Shown here one piece after another: positions 15,415 through 23,786 of a DNA stretch of 64,000 nt. A program made the translations under genes and the position numbers. Positions within the stretch are counted from its first letter, which is position 1. Every line of letters starts with the position of its first letter. Source of the stretch: Propionibacterium acidifaciens DSM 21887. GTDB lineage: Bacteria > Actinomycetota > Actinomycetes > Propionibacteriales > Propionibacteriaceae. The notes beneath the pieces were generated by a model. The model was not told where the DNA came from. It did not search any database and saw nothing but the letters and a program-made list of their open reading frames with translations. Location of the stretch: positions 1 to 64,000 of the forward strand of contig NZ_AUFR01000006.1 in NCBI RefSeq assembly GCF_000426605.1, read 5' to 3'.

Positions 15415-16341
15415 TCAACCGAAGGTGCGCAGTGCCCCCCGCAGGACCTGGCGGATGTACTCGGCGTTCTCGGCGCCGACGCCCAGCCAGTCGGAACCGT
15501 AGTGCTCCGTCATGAAGGGCCCCCTGTAACCGACCTGGACGGCCCGCCTGATCACAGCACGATAATTGACGACACCGTACTTGAGCGGCACCGGCGCCGA
15601 CATGTACGCGCCGGTCACGTCATCCTCGTCACGGATGTAGCTCTTGATGTGCCAGTAGTTCGAGAACGGCAGGAGCCTCTCATACATCTCCTCGCCCTTC
15701 GGCATCGGCCGGTGAAGCCTGATGAGATTCCCGATGTCCGGGTTGATGCCGACGGCGGGGTGATCCACGTCCTTGTGGAACTGGAGCGCACCCTCAACGG
15801 TGCCGATGAAGGTGTCCTCGTACATCTCCAGACTGATCTGCAGTCCCAGCCGTTGAGCGTGATCGGCGAGTTCACGAACACGCTCGACGGCGAGATCGTA
15901 CAGGGCGGGGTCGTCATGATGGCCATCGGCCAACCAGAACCACAGGGCCTCCTTCTGCGGCCCCGTGAGTTCCTGCTGGAAGCCGATGTTGACGATCGTG
16001 GCGCCGAGCGCGGACGCCCTGTCGATGGTGCGGTGCACAAGAGCGAGGTTCTCCTCGCCCCGCTCCGCATCGATGACGCTGTTCCTGCCGATCGACATCG
16101 CCGCGCAGGCCAGACCCGCCTCCTCCAGCAGGACCTGGAACTGAGCGAACCGCTCCTCGCTGATGTCGGCGAGAGGCACCCAGTCATCCATGGGATCGAA
16201 GTGCCGGAACCCCAGCTCGGCGACCTGGAGGAGCTGGTCGCGCCACGTCTCCAACGGAGCCTCCGCAATCGGGGTCCCGTCCTCGGCCACCGGCCCGAAG
16301 TTCATCTTGCACGCGATCGGCCACGCATCAGCTGTGTACAT
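15415..16341 (-). CDS. Sugar phosphate isomerase/epimerase-family TIM-barrel protein
   Basis: A 308-residue protein of the xylose isomerase-like TIM-barrel superfamily (AP endonuclease 2 family). Likely metal ligands are seen in ISLEMYED, in GINPDIGN, in YWHIKSYI and in the terminal FMTEHYGSDW, spaced as in epimerases of this superfamily. The start at 16341 follows GGAGAGGA. It is first in an operon with a 3-hydroxyacid dehydrogenase and an MFS carrier. The superfamily includes OiaC-type 3-oxo-acid decarboxylases, so it may decarboxylate or isomerise the dehydrogenase product. The substrate is unassigned. The shared 15-nt operator lies about 50 nt upstream. Confidence 0.75.
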   Translation of the reverse strand: MYTADAWPIACKMNFGPVAEDGTPIAEAPLETWRDQLLQVAELGFRHFDPMDDWVPLADISEERFAQFQVLLEEAGLACAAMSIGRNSVIDAERGEENLALVHRTIDRASALGATIVNIGFQQELTGPQKEALWFWLADGHHDDPALYDLAVERVRELADHAQRLGLQISLEMYEDTFIGTVEGALQFHKDVDHPAVGINPDIGNLIRLHRPMPKGEEMYERLLPFSNYWHIKSYIRDEDDVTGAYMSAPVPLKYGVVNYRAVIRRAVQVGYRGPFMTEHYGSDWLGVGAENAEYIRQVLRGALRTFG

Positions 16342-16387
16342 GTCGTCCTCTCCGGCCCGATCCACCGTGATCGAGCACCATGACAGG

Positions 16388-16402
16388 ATCATAGATCATA
16401 TA
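16388..16402. promoter_or_regulatory. Candidate operator shared with the L-rhamnonate operon
   Basis: ATCATAGATCATATA lies 47 nt upstream of the TIM-barrel gene start. An identical 15-nt string is at 28385-28399, upstream of the rhamnonate operon. Read on the minus strand it contains TATGAT twice, so it may overlap the -10 region. It reads as an imperfect inverted repeat around AG. The adjacent GntR protein (11748-12473) is the natural candidate to bind it. Confidence 0.55.
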
Positions 16403-16490
16403 TTCTACACGTGCACCCTTCCCCTTCCCTGTTCGCGGGCTTCCCGCACCTACGCCTGGTCGCCCTTGCAAGCCGGGCTCTCCGAACGAG

Positions 16491-16522
16491 CCGGCCCTCG
16501 CCTCGTACGAGGCGAGGGCCGG
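16491..16522 (-). terminator. Perfect 32-nt palindrome, likely terminator of the 21.5-16.6 kb operon
   Basis: A fully self-complementary sequence (arms CCGGCCCTCGCCT and AGGCGAGGGCCGG around CGTACG) lies about 40 nt beyond the stop of the dehydrogenase-like gene at 16561. It lacks a U tract, as is usual in high-G+C actinobacteria. Confidence 0.6.
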
Positions 16523-16560
16523 AGGCATCGCACCAGGGCGGGTCGGGAGCCGCCCTGCGA

Positions 16561-17928
16561 TCAGCCGGTCTGCGCCCAGGGCCGCCGACCCCAGAAGCCG
16601 TCGGGGGCGAAGAGCCTGTCGACCTGCTCCTCGAGCACGCCGAGCTCGAACAACGCGTCGGGCAGGGTGTAGCGGCTGCGGATCATGCGGCAGCGCAGAT
16701 AGGTGTCCCGGAAGCGTTGACGGCTCAGGTCGATCTGCTGCGGGTGGTGGAACGCGCCGACCCGCTCGAGGATCGACCCGGCCCGCTCCGGCGGTACGAG
16801 CTGCTCGCGGGCCCGGGCGGTGATCACCGGCCAGGCCGTCTTGATGAGCCCGATGCGCGCGCGCAGCTGCTCAGCGGTGAGGTACTTGTCGAGCGTCTCC
16901 TTGACGGCCGGCTCGACCATGTTCCCGGTGAACCACGAGCGCACGGAGGCCTCGGTCTCCTCGCGGCTGCGCCACGTCGCGACAGCGGCCTCGGTGTCGA
17001 TGGCCGAGACATCGAGGTCGACGGCGTTCTGCCACAGCGCCAGCATCGCCAGGGTGCCCAGGCCCACCTTGAAGCCGTGCGTGAGCGGCGGGTCCTGGTC
17101 CATGCCCAGGTGCTCCATCTCCCAGACGTGCGAGAACAGGTGCCCGGCCCCCGAGGCCGGGCGCGAGCTGATGCGGTAGCGCTGCATCGCCAGGCCCGAG
17201 AGCACGAGCCCCTCGGCGAGGGCGACGAAGGCGCCCGGGTCGCGGTCGACGAGCCCCTGCGGGTCGCTGATGGCGGCCTCCAGCCGGCCCTGGGCGAGGT
17301 CCCAGGAGCCCTGCTCGATGGGCTCGATGCCCAGCTCGTCGGCGAGGATCCAGTCGGCGCCGGCAGGGATCTTCTCGATGAGGTCGCCGACGCCGGTGGC
17401 GGTGCACCGCTGCGGGGCGGCGGCGAGGGTCGGCAGGTCGACGACGAGGCCCTGCGGCGCCCGGCAGCTCAGGGTCGTCTTGAAGCCGTCGACCGAGATG
17501 GAGGCCCCGAAGGCGGCGTAACCGTCCATCGAGGCCGCGGTGCACACCACGAGGTAGCGGCGCCCCAACTCGTCGCTGGCCTTCTTCACGAGGTCGTTGA
17601 GGGTCCCCGAGCCGATCACGACGGCATTCGCACCGAGCGGGGCGAGGAATTCGCGCAGCAGCTCGACGTTCTCGTACTCGGCGTAGACGCTGGGGCGGGC
17701 GGGGAAGACGTACGGCTCGGCCAACTCGACGCCGGCGCCACGGAGCGAGGCGGTCACCTGCTCGCCCGCCACGGCCCAGGTGTTGCCGTCGGCGATGACG
17801 ACTCCCCCGGCGTCGCCGAAGAGCCGTCTGAACAGCCGCCCGGTCTCGCCCAGCACGTCGTCGCCCATCACCACCTCATCGGTGTCGTCGGCACTGGCGA
17901 GTGCCCGTTCGATCAGATCCTCCGACAT
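16561..17928 (-). CDS. Glycerol-1-phosphate dehydrogenase-like (AraM/EgsA family) protein
   Basis: A 455-residue member of the iron-containing/AraM dehydrogenase family, which reduces dihydroxyacetone phosphate or oxidises sn-glycerol 1-phosphate and related polyol phosphates. The NAD-binding GSGTLNDLVKKAS, the substrate segment VCTAASMDGYAAFGAS and the metal-binding GHLFSHVWEMEHLG with a later THGFKVG histidine are all present. It is longer than the usual 350-400 residues because of a C-terminal helical extension. The start at 17928 follows GGAGAG; an upstream ATG at 17979 lies inside the kinase gene. It is the last gene of an operon with a FGGY kinase, a HAD phosphatase and a membrane protein, echoing the araB-araL-araM set of Bacillus. 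Confidence 0.8.
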   Translation of the reverse strand: MSEDLIERALASADDTDEVVMGDDVLGETGRLFRRLFGDAGGVVIADGNTWAVAGEQVTASLRGAGVELAEPYVFPARPSVYAEYENVELLREFLAPLGANAVVIGSGTLNDLVKKASDELGRRYLVVCTAASMDGYAAFGASISVDGFKTTLSCRAPQGLVVDLPTLAAAPQRCTATGVGDLIEKIPAGADWILADELGIEPIEQGSWDLAQGRLEAAISDPQGLVDRDPGAFVALAEGLVLSGLAMQRYRISSRPASGAGHLFSHVWEMEHLGMDQDPPLTHGFKVGLGTLAMLALWQNAVDLDVSAIDTEAAVATWRSREETEASVRSWFTGNMVEPAVKETLDKYLTAEQLRARIGLIKTAWPVITARAREQLVPPERAGSILERVGAFHHPQQIDLSRQRFRDTYLRCRMIRSRYTLPDALFELGVLEEQVDRLFAPDGFWGRRPWAQTG

Positions 17929-17947
17929 GTCTCTCTCCTCCTTGGAC

Positions 17948-19507
17948 TCATCGCTGCGCCTCGTGATCCACCATGGCATGGATCATCGGCTGCAACCTGG
18001 GATACGTGTCGCAGTAGGCGTCGAGGTGGAAGCGGTACTCCTCGTGGCGCTGCGGATCGGGCTCGAGGACGTCGATCTCGTGGACCATCGAGGCGGCGGC
18101 CGTGGGCAGGTCCTCGTACAGGCCCGCGCCGACCGCGGCCAGCATGCAGGTGCCGAGCACCACGGCGTCGCCGACCTCGGTCAGGGCGATCGGCACCCCG
18201 GCGACATCGGCGTGCATCTGCATCCACCCACGGCTCTTGGTCGCGCCTCCACAGGCCACCATGCGACTGACCTCGAAGCCGGCCGCCCTCATGGCGCGGA
18301 GGTTGTGGGCGTTGCCGTAGCAGACCGACTCCTGGATGGCGTGGTAGATGTGCGCCGGGGTGTGGGCCAGCGACAGCCCCCAGACGATGCCGCGGGCCTT
18401 CGAGTCCGTGTAGGGCGTGCGGTTGCCCTGGAAGTACTCGTTGATGATGAGGCCGTCGGAGCCGGGCCGGATGTCCTTGGACTGCTCGTTGAGCACGTCG
18501 TAGGGGTTGAGCCCGACGCGTTCGGCGGCCTGGACGACGTCGCGCACGAAGTTGTCGCGGAACCACTTGAGCACCGATCCGGTGGACACCTGGGAGCCCT
18601 CGACCGTGTACTGGCCGGGCATGACGCCGTCGGTGTAGGCGCCGAAGAAGCCCTCGCCGTGGATCTCCTTGTCGGACTGGCCGGTGAGGACGTGGGACGA
18701 ACCGGTGATGAGGGCCATCTGGCCGGGCCGCAGGACGCCCAGACCGATCTGACCGGCCCATGCGTCGGCCATGCCCTGGGCGACCGGGATCCCGGGGCGC
18801 AGGCCGAGCAGCTGGGCCGGGATGAGGCCCAGCTCGCCGACCGGGGTGCCCAGGTCGAGGACGCGCTCGGGGATCTTGTCGAGGACGTCGCCGCAGCCGA
18901 TGGTCTCGTAGAAGTCCTTCGGCCAGCCGCCCCTGTCCCGGTTGTAGTACATGCGGATGGCCGCCGAGTTGATGTTGGTCGTCCACTCGCCGGTCAGCTT
19001 GTAGGTCACCCAGTCGGGCGCGTCGACCAGGTGGACGGCCCTGGCGTAGGTCTCGGGCTCGTTCTCACGCAGCCAGGCGGCCTTGAAGGGGTACCACTCG
19101 GCCGTCGCCGGGCAGTGGCCCCCGCCGTTGTAGAGCCGGGCGACAGAGTCGGATCGGGCGGCGCGCTCGGCCTGCTCGGCGGCGCGCACGTCCATCCACA
19201 TGATGGCCGGCCGGAGCTCGGCGCCCTTGGCGTCCATGGCCACCATCGTCAGGGTGGTGGCGTCGTAGGAGATGCCGGCGATCGCCGAGGCCGGGATGCC
19301 GGAGCTCTCGAGGGCCTTGTGGGTGGACGCCTGGAGCGCCTTCCACCAGTCCTCGGGATTCTGCTCGGCCCAGCCGGGGTGCGGGTGGGTGGTCCGGTAG
19401 GGCGTGGCGGCGAAGGTGATCGGTCGGCCCTGCAGATCGCAGATGGCCACGCGGCACGACTCGGTGCCGTAGTCGATGCCCAGCACGTAGGGGCCGTTGT
19501 CAGTCAT
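17948..19507 (-). CDS. FGGY-family carbohydrate kinase (ribulokinase-like)
   Basis: A 519-residue ATP-dependent sugar kinase. The N-terminal phosphate loop is in GIDYGTESCRVAICD, the hinge sequence in TGSVLKWFRDNF, and the C-terminal nucleotide-binding block in ACGGATKSRGWMQMHAD. Within the family it is closest in layout to pentulose kinases. The start at 19507 has AGGGAGAG about 6 nt upstream. It is followed 19 nt later by the AraM-like gene and preceded by the HAD phosphatase. The substrate is likely a ketose or polyol produced or imported by this module. Confidence 0.85.
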   Translation of the reverse strand: MTDNGPYVLGIDYGTESCRVAICDLQGRPITFAATPYRTTHPHPGWAEQNPEDWWKALQASTHKALESSGIPASAIAGISYDATTLTMVAMDAKGAELRPAIMWMDVRAAEQAERAARSDSVARLYNGGGHCPATAEWYPFKAAWLRENEPETYARAVHLVDAPDWVTYKLTGEWTTNINSAAIRMYYNRDRGGWPKDFYETIGCGDVLDKIPERVLDLGTPVGELGLIPAQLLGLRPGIPVAQGMADAWAGQIGLGVLRPGQMALITGSSHVLTGQSDKEIHGEGFFGAYTDGVMPGQYTVEGSQVSTGSVLKWFRDNFVRDVVQAAERVGLNPYDVLNEQSKDIRPGSDGLIINEYFQGNRTPYTDSKARGIVWGLSLAHTPAHIYHAIQESVCYGNAHNLRAMRAAGFEVSRMVACGGATKSRGWMQMHADVAGVPIALTEVGDAVVLGTCMLAAVGAGLYEDLPTAAASMVHEIDVLEPDPQRHEEYRFHLDAYCDTYPRLQPMIHAMVDHEAQR

Positions 19508-19570
19508 GGAACTCTCCCTTGAGCGGATGAATGGGATGGATGATGGATGGTCCTCGCCGGGTCGGACGGC

Positions 19571-20428
19571 TCAGCTGTCGTCCTCGGTCCAGCCGAGCTC
19601 GTCCCAGAACGCGGCGGGGACGAGCCGGTCGACGCGGTCGAGCACGTAGGTGGGCCGGTGGTCCTCGTCGAGCGCGGCAATGTCCTCGGCAGTGGCCTCA
19701 CCGGTGAGCACGCAGGCCGACCGCATGCCGGCGTCCAGCGCCATCCGGATGTCGGTCTGGAGCCGGTCTCCGACCATGACGCACCTCGTCACGTCGACAT
19801 CGAGGCCCGACAGGGCCTCGGTGAGCATCACCGGGGAGGGCTTGCCGAAGTTCGCCCGGCACTCGGTGCCGGTGCAGGCCTCGATGGCGGCGGCGATGGC
19901 CGCGCAGTCGGGTTCGCCGCGCCCGCCCGGGAAGGGGCAGAAGCGGTCGGGGTTGGTCTGCACGAGAATGGCCCGCTTGTGGAACCAGATGGCGTCGAAG
20001 GCGATCTGGAGCTTGCGGTAGTCGAAGGTCCGGTCGTACGAGGCGATGACGATGTCGATCCTGGCCGGGTCGTCGCTCAGCTCGAAGCCCGCCTCGACGA
20101 GGGCGCGGCACAGGGGCTGCTCGGCGATCGGGAACAGGACGGCGTCCGGATGGTGCTCGGTGAGCCAGCGGACGGTCGTCACGACGGTGTTGCAGATGTC
20201 CTCGAGCTCCGTGGGCAGCCCCAGACCGGCCAGCTTCCGCACGTACATGTCGGGATCCCGGGTGGGGTTGTTCGACAGGAAGCGGACCGGTATCCGGCGG
20301 CGGCGCAGCTCCTCGATGAGGCGCTTCGCGCCGGGCAGTAGGTGACTGCCGAGGTAGATCGTGCCGTCGAGATCGAAGATGTAGGCGTCCCCGAACTCCG
20401 TCGGGCCGCCCTCGGGGCCGTGGTTCAT
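19571..20428 (-). CDS. HAD-IIA family phosphatase (NagD/AraL-like)
   Basis: A 285-residue sugar-phosphate phosphatase. The catalytic aspartates are in AYIFDLDGTIYLG, motif II in FLSNNPTRD, the lysine motif in FGKPSP and the final aspartate in CVMVGDRLQTDIRMA. The C2-type cap between motifs II and III marks the NagD/AraL subgroup. AraL-type enzymes in arabinose operons are thought to drain toxic sugar phosphates, a fitting role beside a kinase and a polyol-phosphate dehydrogenase. The ATG at 20428 follows AAGGA. Confidence 0.85.
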   Translation of the reverse strand: MNHGPEGGPTEFGDAYIFDLDGTIYLGSHLLPGAKRLIEELRRRRIPVRFLSNNPTRDPDMYVRKLAGLGLPTELEDICNTVVTTVRWLTEHHPDAVLFPIAEQPLCRALVEAGFELSDDPARIDIVIASYDRTFDYRKLQIAFDAIWFHKRAILVQTNPDRFCPFPGGRGEPDCAAIAAAIEACTGTECRANFGKPSPVMLTEALSGLDVDVTRCVMVGDRLQTDIRMALDAGMRSACVLTGEATAEDIAALDEDHRPTYVLDRVDRLVPAAFWDELGWTEDDS

Positions 20429-20463
20429 GTGTGGTTCCTTCCGACCGGTTCGGCGGTGGCCCG

Positions 20464-21543
20464 TCAGGACAGCAGGGCCGCCAGGGAGACGACCAGGGTG
20501 TTGCTGATCCAGATGCAGGCGGCCGGCGGGTCGACGTGGCTCGTGCCGCGGTTGTACCAGAGCCGGGCGGCGAGCTCGCCGAGGGCCGCCGCGACGACGC
20601 CGAAGAAACCGGCGACGAGGATCGCCACGAGGGCCATGAGCCAGGTGTGCGAGTCCCATGACGAGGTGGCGGTCCACGTGAAGGTGCGGAGGCTCCTGCC
20701 CATGAGGATCGGGAAGAACTGGACGGCGGCCAGCCCGGCGATGTTCGTCACGTGGTGCTGGACCGGCATGTTCCGATTCGTGATGAGGAACAGGATGATG
20801 ATGGCCGAGATGCCGAAGCAGAAGCTGTTGGCGTTGGCGGCCGCCAGGCCGTTGGCGAATCCCAACCCGCTCAGGTGGGCGCCGACGTTGGCGGCCAGGA
20901 ACAGGGAGGCGCCACCGGCGAAGATGCCGAACAGTGAGCCGATCGTGATCAGCTGGGAGGGCCTCTCCTGCCACTCGAGCCAGCGGCCGTTGGGGCCGGG
21001 CTTGATCTTGGCGGGGAAGCTGGTGGCGTCCTCGTGGAAACCCTCGGGATTGTGCAGCGAGCCCCGGAACAGGCCCTTGCCGGGGGCTCCGCCGAAGATG
21101 ATGCGGGCCAGCAGGCCGGAGCAGAGGACGGTGAAGGCGACCGAGTCCGTGTGGGAGCCGAACCACGGGACGTGGCTCACGCCGATCTGGAAGAGATAGC
21201 CGAAGACGCCGAAGCAGGCGCCGACGACCAGGACGGCGGGCCTTCCCAGGCCGGCGAGCGGGGAGTTGACGTCCTTGCCGTCCTCCATGTGCCCCTTGTA
21301 CCGGGCGTAGATGGCCGCGGCGACGCCGCCGGCGAAGGCGACGTGCGGACCCATGAAGGGGCCGAAGGCCAGGTAGTCGAAGCCGAAGGTGCTGCCGGTC
21401 GCGGCGAAGACGCCCCAGGAGGCGATCACGCAGAAGCCGACGAGCACGAATGCGTAGTTGCCGCCGATGGCGGCGCCGACGGCACCGCCGGCGACGGCGG
21501 CCAGGAGGCCGAAGAGGAAGACCCCCAGAGAAGCTGTGAACAT
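20464..21543 (-). CDS. Polytopic membrane protein of unknown family, probable transporter
   Basis: A 359-residue hydrophobic protein with roughly nine or ten membrane spans (for example near residues 5-25, 30-50, 60-80, 100-120, 135-155, 195-220, 240-255, 290-315). Small-residue runs such as GGAVGAAIGGNYAF recur. I do not recognise a named transporter family. It is the first gene of the DeoR-linked operon, so it probably imports the substrate of the FGGY kinase or exports a product. Its ATG follows GAAGGA. Confidence 0.75.
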   Translation of the reverse strand: MFTASLGVFLFGLLAAVAGGAVGAAIGGNYAFVLVGFCVIASWGVFAATGSTFGFDYLAFGPFMGPHVAFAGGVAAAIYARYKGHMEDGKDVNSPLAGLGRPAVLVVGACFGVFGYLFQIGVSHVPWFGSHTDSVAFTVLCSGLLARIIFGGAPGKGLFRGSLHNPEGFHEDATSFPAKIKPGPNGRWLEWQERPSQLITIGSLFGIFAGGASLFLAANVGAHLSGLGFANGLAAANANSFCFGISAIIILFLITNRNMPVQHHVTNIAGLAAVQFFPILMGRSLRTFTWTATSSWDSHTWLMALVAILVAGFFGVVAAALGELAARLWYNRGTSHVDPPAACIWISNTLVVSLAALLS

Positions 21544-21729
21544 CCTTGTTCCTTCTTGTCGTTCGATGATGGACGATGGACGCGCCCAGTGCCTGACGCG
21601 CCGACGGACTCACCGCCGGGCGAGGACCCGACGGTGACCGCCCCCGACGAGGGGCGCCGCGCAGGGACGGGCCCGGACGCCGCGTGCGCCCGCGACTCGT
21701 ACCGTCATGGCCACATGATCCACAGAACT

Positions 21730-21767
21730 GATGAAATTTTCATCACAATTCATGTGATGAACATCAC
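21730..21767. promoter_or_regulatory. Cluster of palindromes, candidate DeoR-family operator
   Basis: Upstream of the membrane-protein operon lie GATGAAATTTTCATC (perfect around one base, 21730-21744), TTCATGTGATGAA (21749-21761) and GTGATG-AA-CATCAC (21754-21767). The A+T-rich setting and nested GATGA/TCATC halves suit binding by the regulator encoded at 22260-23093. Confidence 0.55.
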
Positions 21768-22259
21768 CACCCGCAGAACACGGACGAGCACGGGACCAGC
21801 ACGAGGCCGAGGCCTTCCGGCTTCCCCCGAGGACTCCGGACGGAGACTCCCGGACGTCCCTCGGGCCTCGAGGAACCCCTTTCGACAAGGGATCCCCCGA
21901 TGAGGTCAGGCGCCCTGCGGGCTCGACGAGCCGATCGACCAGAAAGCCCCATCGCATGCCTGACACCCTTCGCTCGGATCCGGCGGCTCCGGACGACTCC
22001 GTCCGGGCCCATCCCGTGGAAGCACACTAACAACTCATGTGGTGGATGTCACCATGGATTATGTTCAATTCATCATCCATACTGTTAAAATCCGGGGCAT
22101 CCCTGAGTCGACGCCGTCCGCCCGGAGGCCATCCACCGACGGACCTCGTCCGGGAGGCGACGGAGACGTCGTCGACCGCGTCCCCTCCCGACCACGAGCA
22201 GGAGTCCCTCGGCGCAGTGTCCGCCCACTCGGAGCCTCACAAGGTCGGGACGAGCCGAC
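21768..22259. other. Noncoding stretch upstream of the membrane-protein operon
   Basis: About 490 nt with no supportable gene. A second A+T-rich patch at 22023-22092, with further TTCATCATC and GGTGGATGTCACC motifs, could hold another operator half or promoter. Confidence 0.35.
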
Positions 22260-23093
22260 TCAGCCGCGCCTCGTGGCGCCGGTTCGGCGGACCCGACGCC
22301 CGCGGGCCCCGGCCACGATGACGTGCACGCCGGCGTCCTCGAGACGCCCCAGCTCCTCCTCGGGGGCCTTGGCGTCGACGACGACATGGTCGAAGTCGCT
22401 CAGCTCGGCGAACTTGAACAGGGCCCGGCGGCCGAACTTGCTGTTGTCGATGAGCAGCACCCGCACCTCGCTGGAGCGCAGCATGGCCGACTTGACCTCG
22501 GCGACCTCCTGGTAGGGGTGGAAGCAGGCCATCGAGGAGATTCCCGAGGTGGACAGGAAGCAGTAGTCGGCGTGCATCGACTCGATGTTCTGCACAGTGG
22601 TCGGGCCCATGAGGGCATGGGCCCACGAGCGGTACTCCCCTCCGGTCATGATCAGCTGGGCCAGGCGGTTCCCGGTGACCTCGTCGGCCACGAGCAGGGA
22701 GTTCGTGACGATGGTCAGGGACGACAGTTCCGACAGGGCACGCAGCAGCCAGACCGACGAGCTCGAGTCGTCGAGCATGACCGAGGAGCCGTTGGCGACG
22801 AGCGTGGCCGCCTCGGCCGCAATGAGACGCTTCTCGTCCGAGGCCTGCTCCAGCCGGAAGACCGCATCGGCCTCGTGCAGCCCGCTCGCGACGGCGACGA
22901 CAGTGCCGTTGTGGAGCTGGACGATGTTGCTCTGCTCCAGCACCGCGACGTCGCGATAGATCGTCATGGCGGAGACCCCGGTCAGGTCGACGAGCTCCTC
23001 GATAGTCGACTTCCCCTTGCCGATCACGGCCTGGGCGATGGCGTACTGCCTGGCCCTAGGGCCCGAGGTCTGCCCCTCACGCGCGCCGGCCAT
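22260..23093 (-). CDS. DeoR-family transcriptional regulator
   Basis: A 277-residue repressor of the DeoR/GlpR group. The N-terminal helix-turn-helix reads TIEELVDLTGVSAMTIYRDVAVLE, and the C-terminal sugar-phosphate sensor domain shows the hallmark DDSSSSVWLLRAL and TIVTNSLLVADEV followed by FLSTSGIS. The ATG at 23093 has GAGGAG about 7 nt upstream. It is encoded on the same strand about 700 nt upstream of the membrane protein/HAD/FGGY/AraM operon and very likely controls it in response to a phosphorylated sugar. Confidence 0.87.
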   Translation of the reverse strand: MAGAREGQTSGPRARQYAIAQAVIGKGKSTIEELVDLTGVSAMTIYRDVAVLEQSNIVQLHNGTVVAVASGLHEADAVFRLEQASDEKRLIAAEAATLVANGSSVMLDDSSSSVWLLRALSELSSLTIVTNSLLVADEVTGNRLAQLIMTGGEYRSWAHALMGPTTVQNIESMHADYCFLSTSGISSMACFHPYQEVAEVKSAMLRSSEVRVLLIDNSKFGRRALFKFAELSDFDHVVVDAKAPEEELGRLEDAGVHVIVAGARGRRVRRTGATRRG

Positions 23094-23308
23094 GTGTCAT
23101 CTCCTCACGAGCTCGTCCACCCACAGGATACTGAGCGGAACGGGCCCCGACCGGAGCCATCGGACCATCAGGAGAACAACACGCGGCGACACGGGCCGCC
23201 TGGAGGCCGGAGGCATATTCTGGATCCCACACGACGAGGTGCGCAGCTCCTCGTCTGCCCGTGGACGACCCGCAGCTCGTCTCCGCACACCACGAGGAGA
23301 TTCCATTC

Positions 23309-23428
23309 ATGGTCGTATTGTTCGCAGCCACGGTGACCTTCGTCGGCGTTGTCCTCCCCCTCTTCCAGCATCCGCACGAGCACGGCGCCCTGGGCGCCAA
23401 CGAACCGGAACTCACCATCGCGGCCTGA
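23309..23428 (+). CDS. Possible 39-residue single-span membrane peptide
   Basis: A short frame with one hydrophobic helix (MVVLFAATVTFVGVVLPLF) followed by a His/Glu-containing tail. GAGGAG lies 9 nt before the ATG, and third codon positions are mostly G or C. It sits alone in the 690-nt gap between the DeoR gene and the rhamnonate aldolase gene, where I see nothing else. The evidence is only codon use and the ribosome-binding site. Confidence 0.3.
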   Translation: MVVLFAATVTFVGVVLPLFQHPHEHGALGANEPELTIAA

Positions 23429-23786
23429 TCCGACGGTCCTCCTCGGAACCATTGGCATCCCGGGCATCCCGGGCAGGACGCACCGCGAGCCGCTGGGCTC
23501 AGCCGTCGGTCGGCGGTCCTCCTCTCGGCCGAGTCGACATGATCCGGCCCATGAGCGGCTCCGACCCGGAGAACGCCCTCGCAGGCCCCGGTCCGGCCCC
23601 TGGGGCTGCGTGATGACGTCCACGCTGCGCCGGTGGACATGCTCGCATCGAGTTCCTTCGAGTCCGACCCGCCGCATGGCGACGGCGTCGAGCCGGATGA
23701 CCCGACCACGTCGGCGGCGCATGACGGCCCCGATGGCCCCGTCACCGGCCCCCGGGGCCGTGCCCCGGGCCCCGGCGCGCAGGGGA

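Noticed and set aside
13913-15418. A 501-codon version of the 3-hydroxyacid dehydrogenase
   Set aside because: The first 165 codons show no family similarity, and the dinucleotide fold begins right after the well-supported ATG at 14923.
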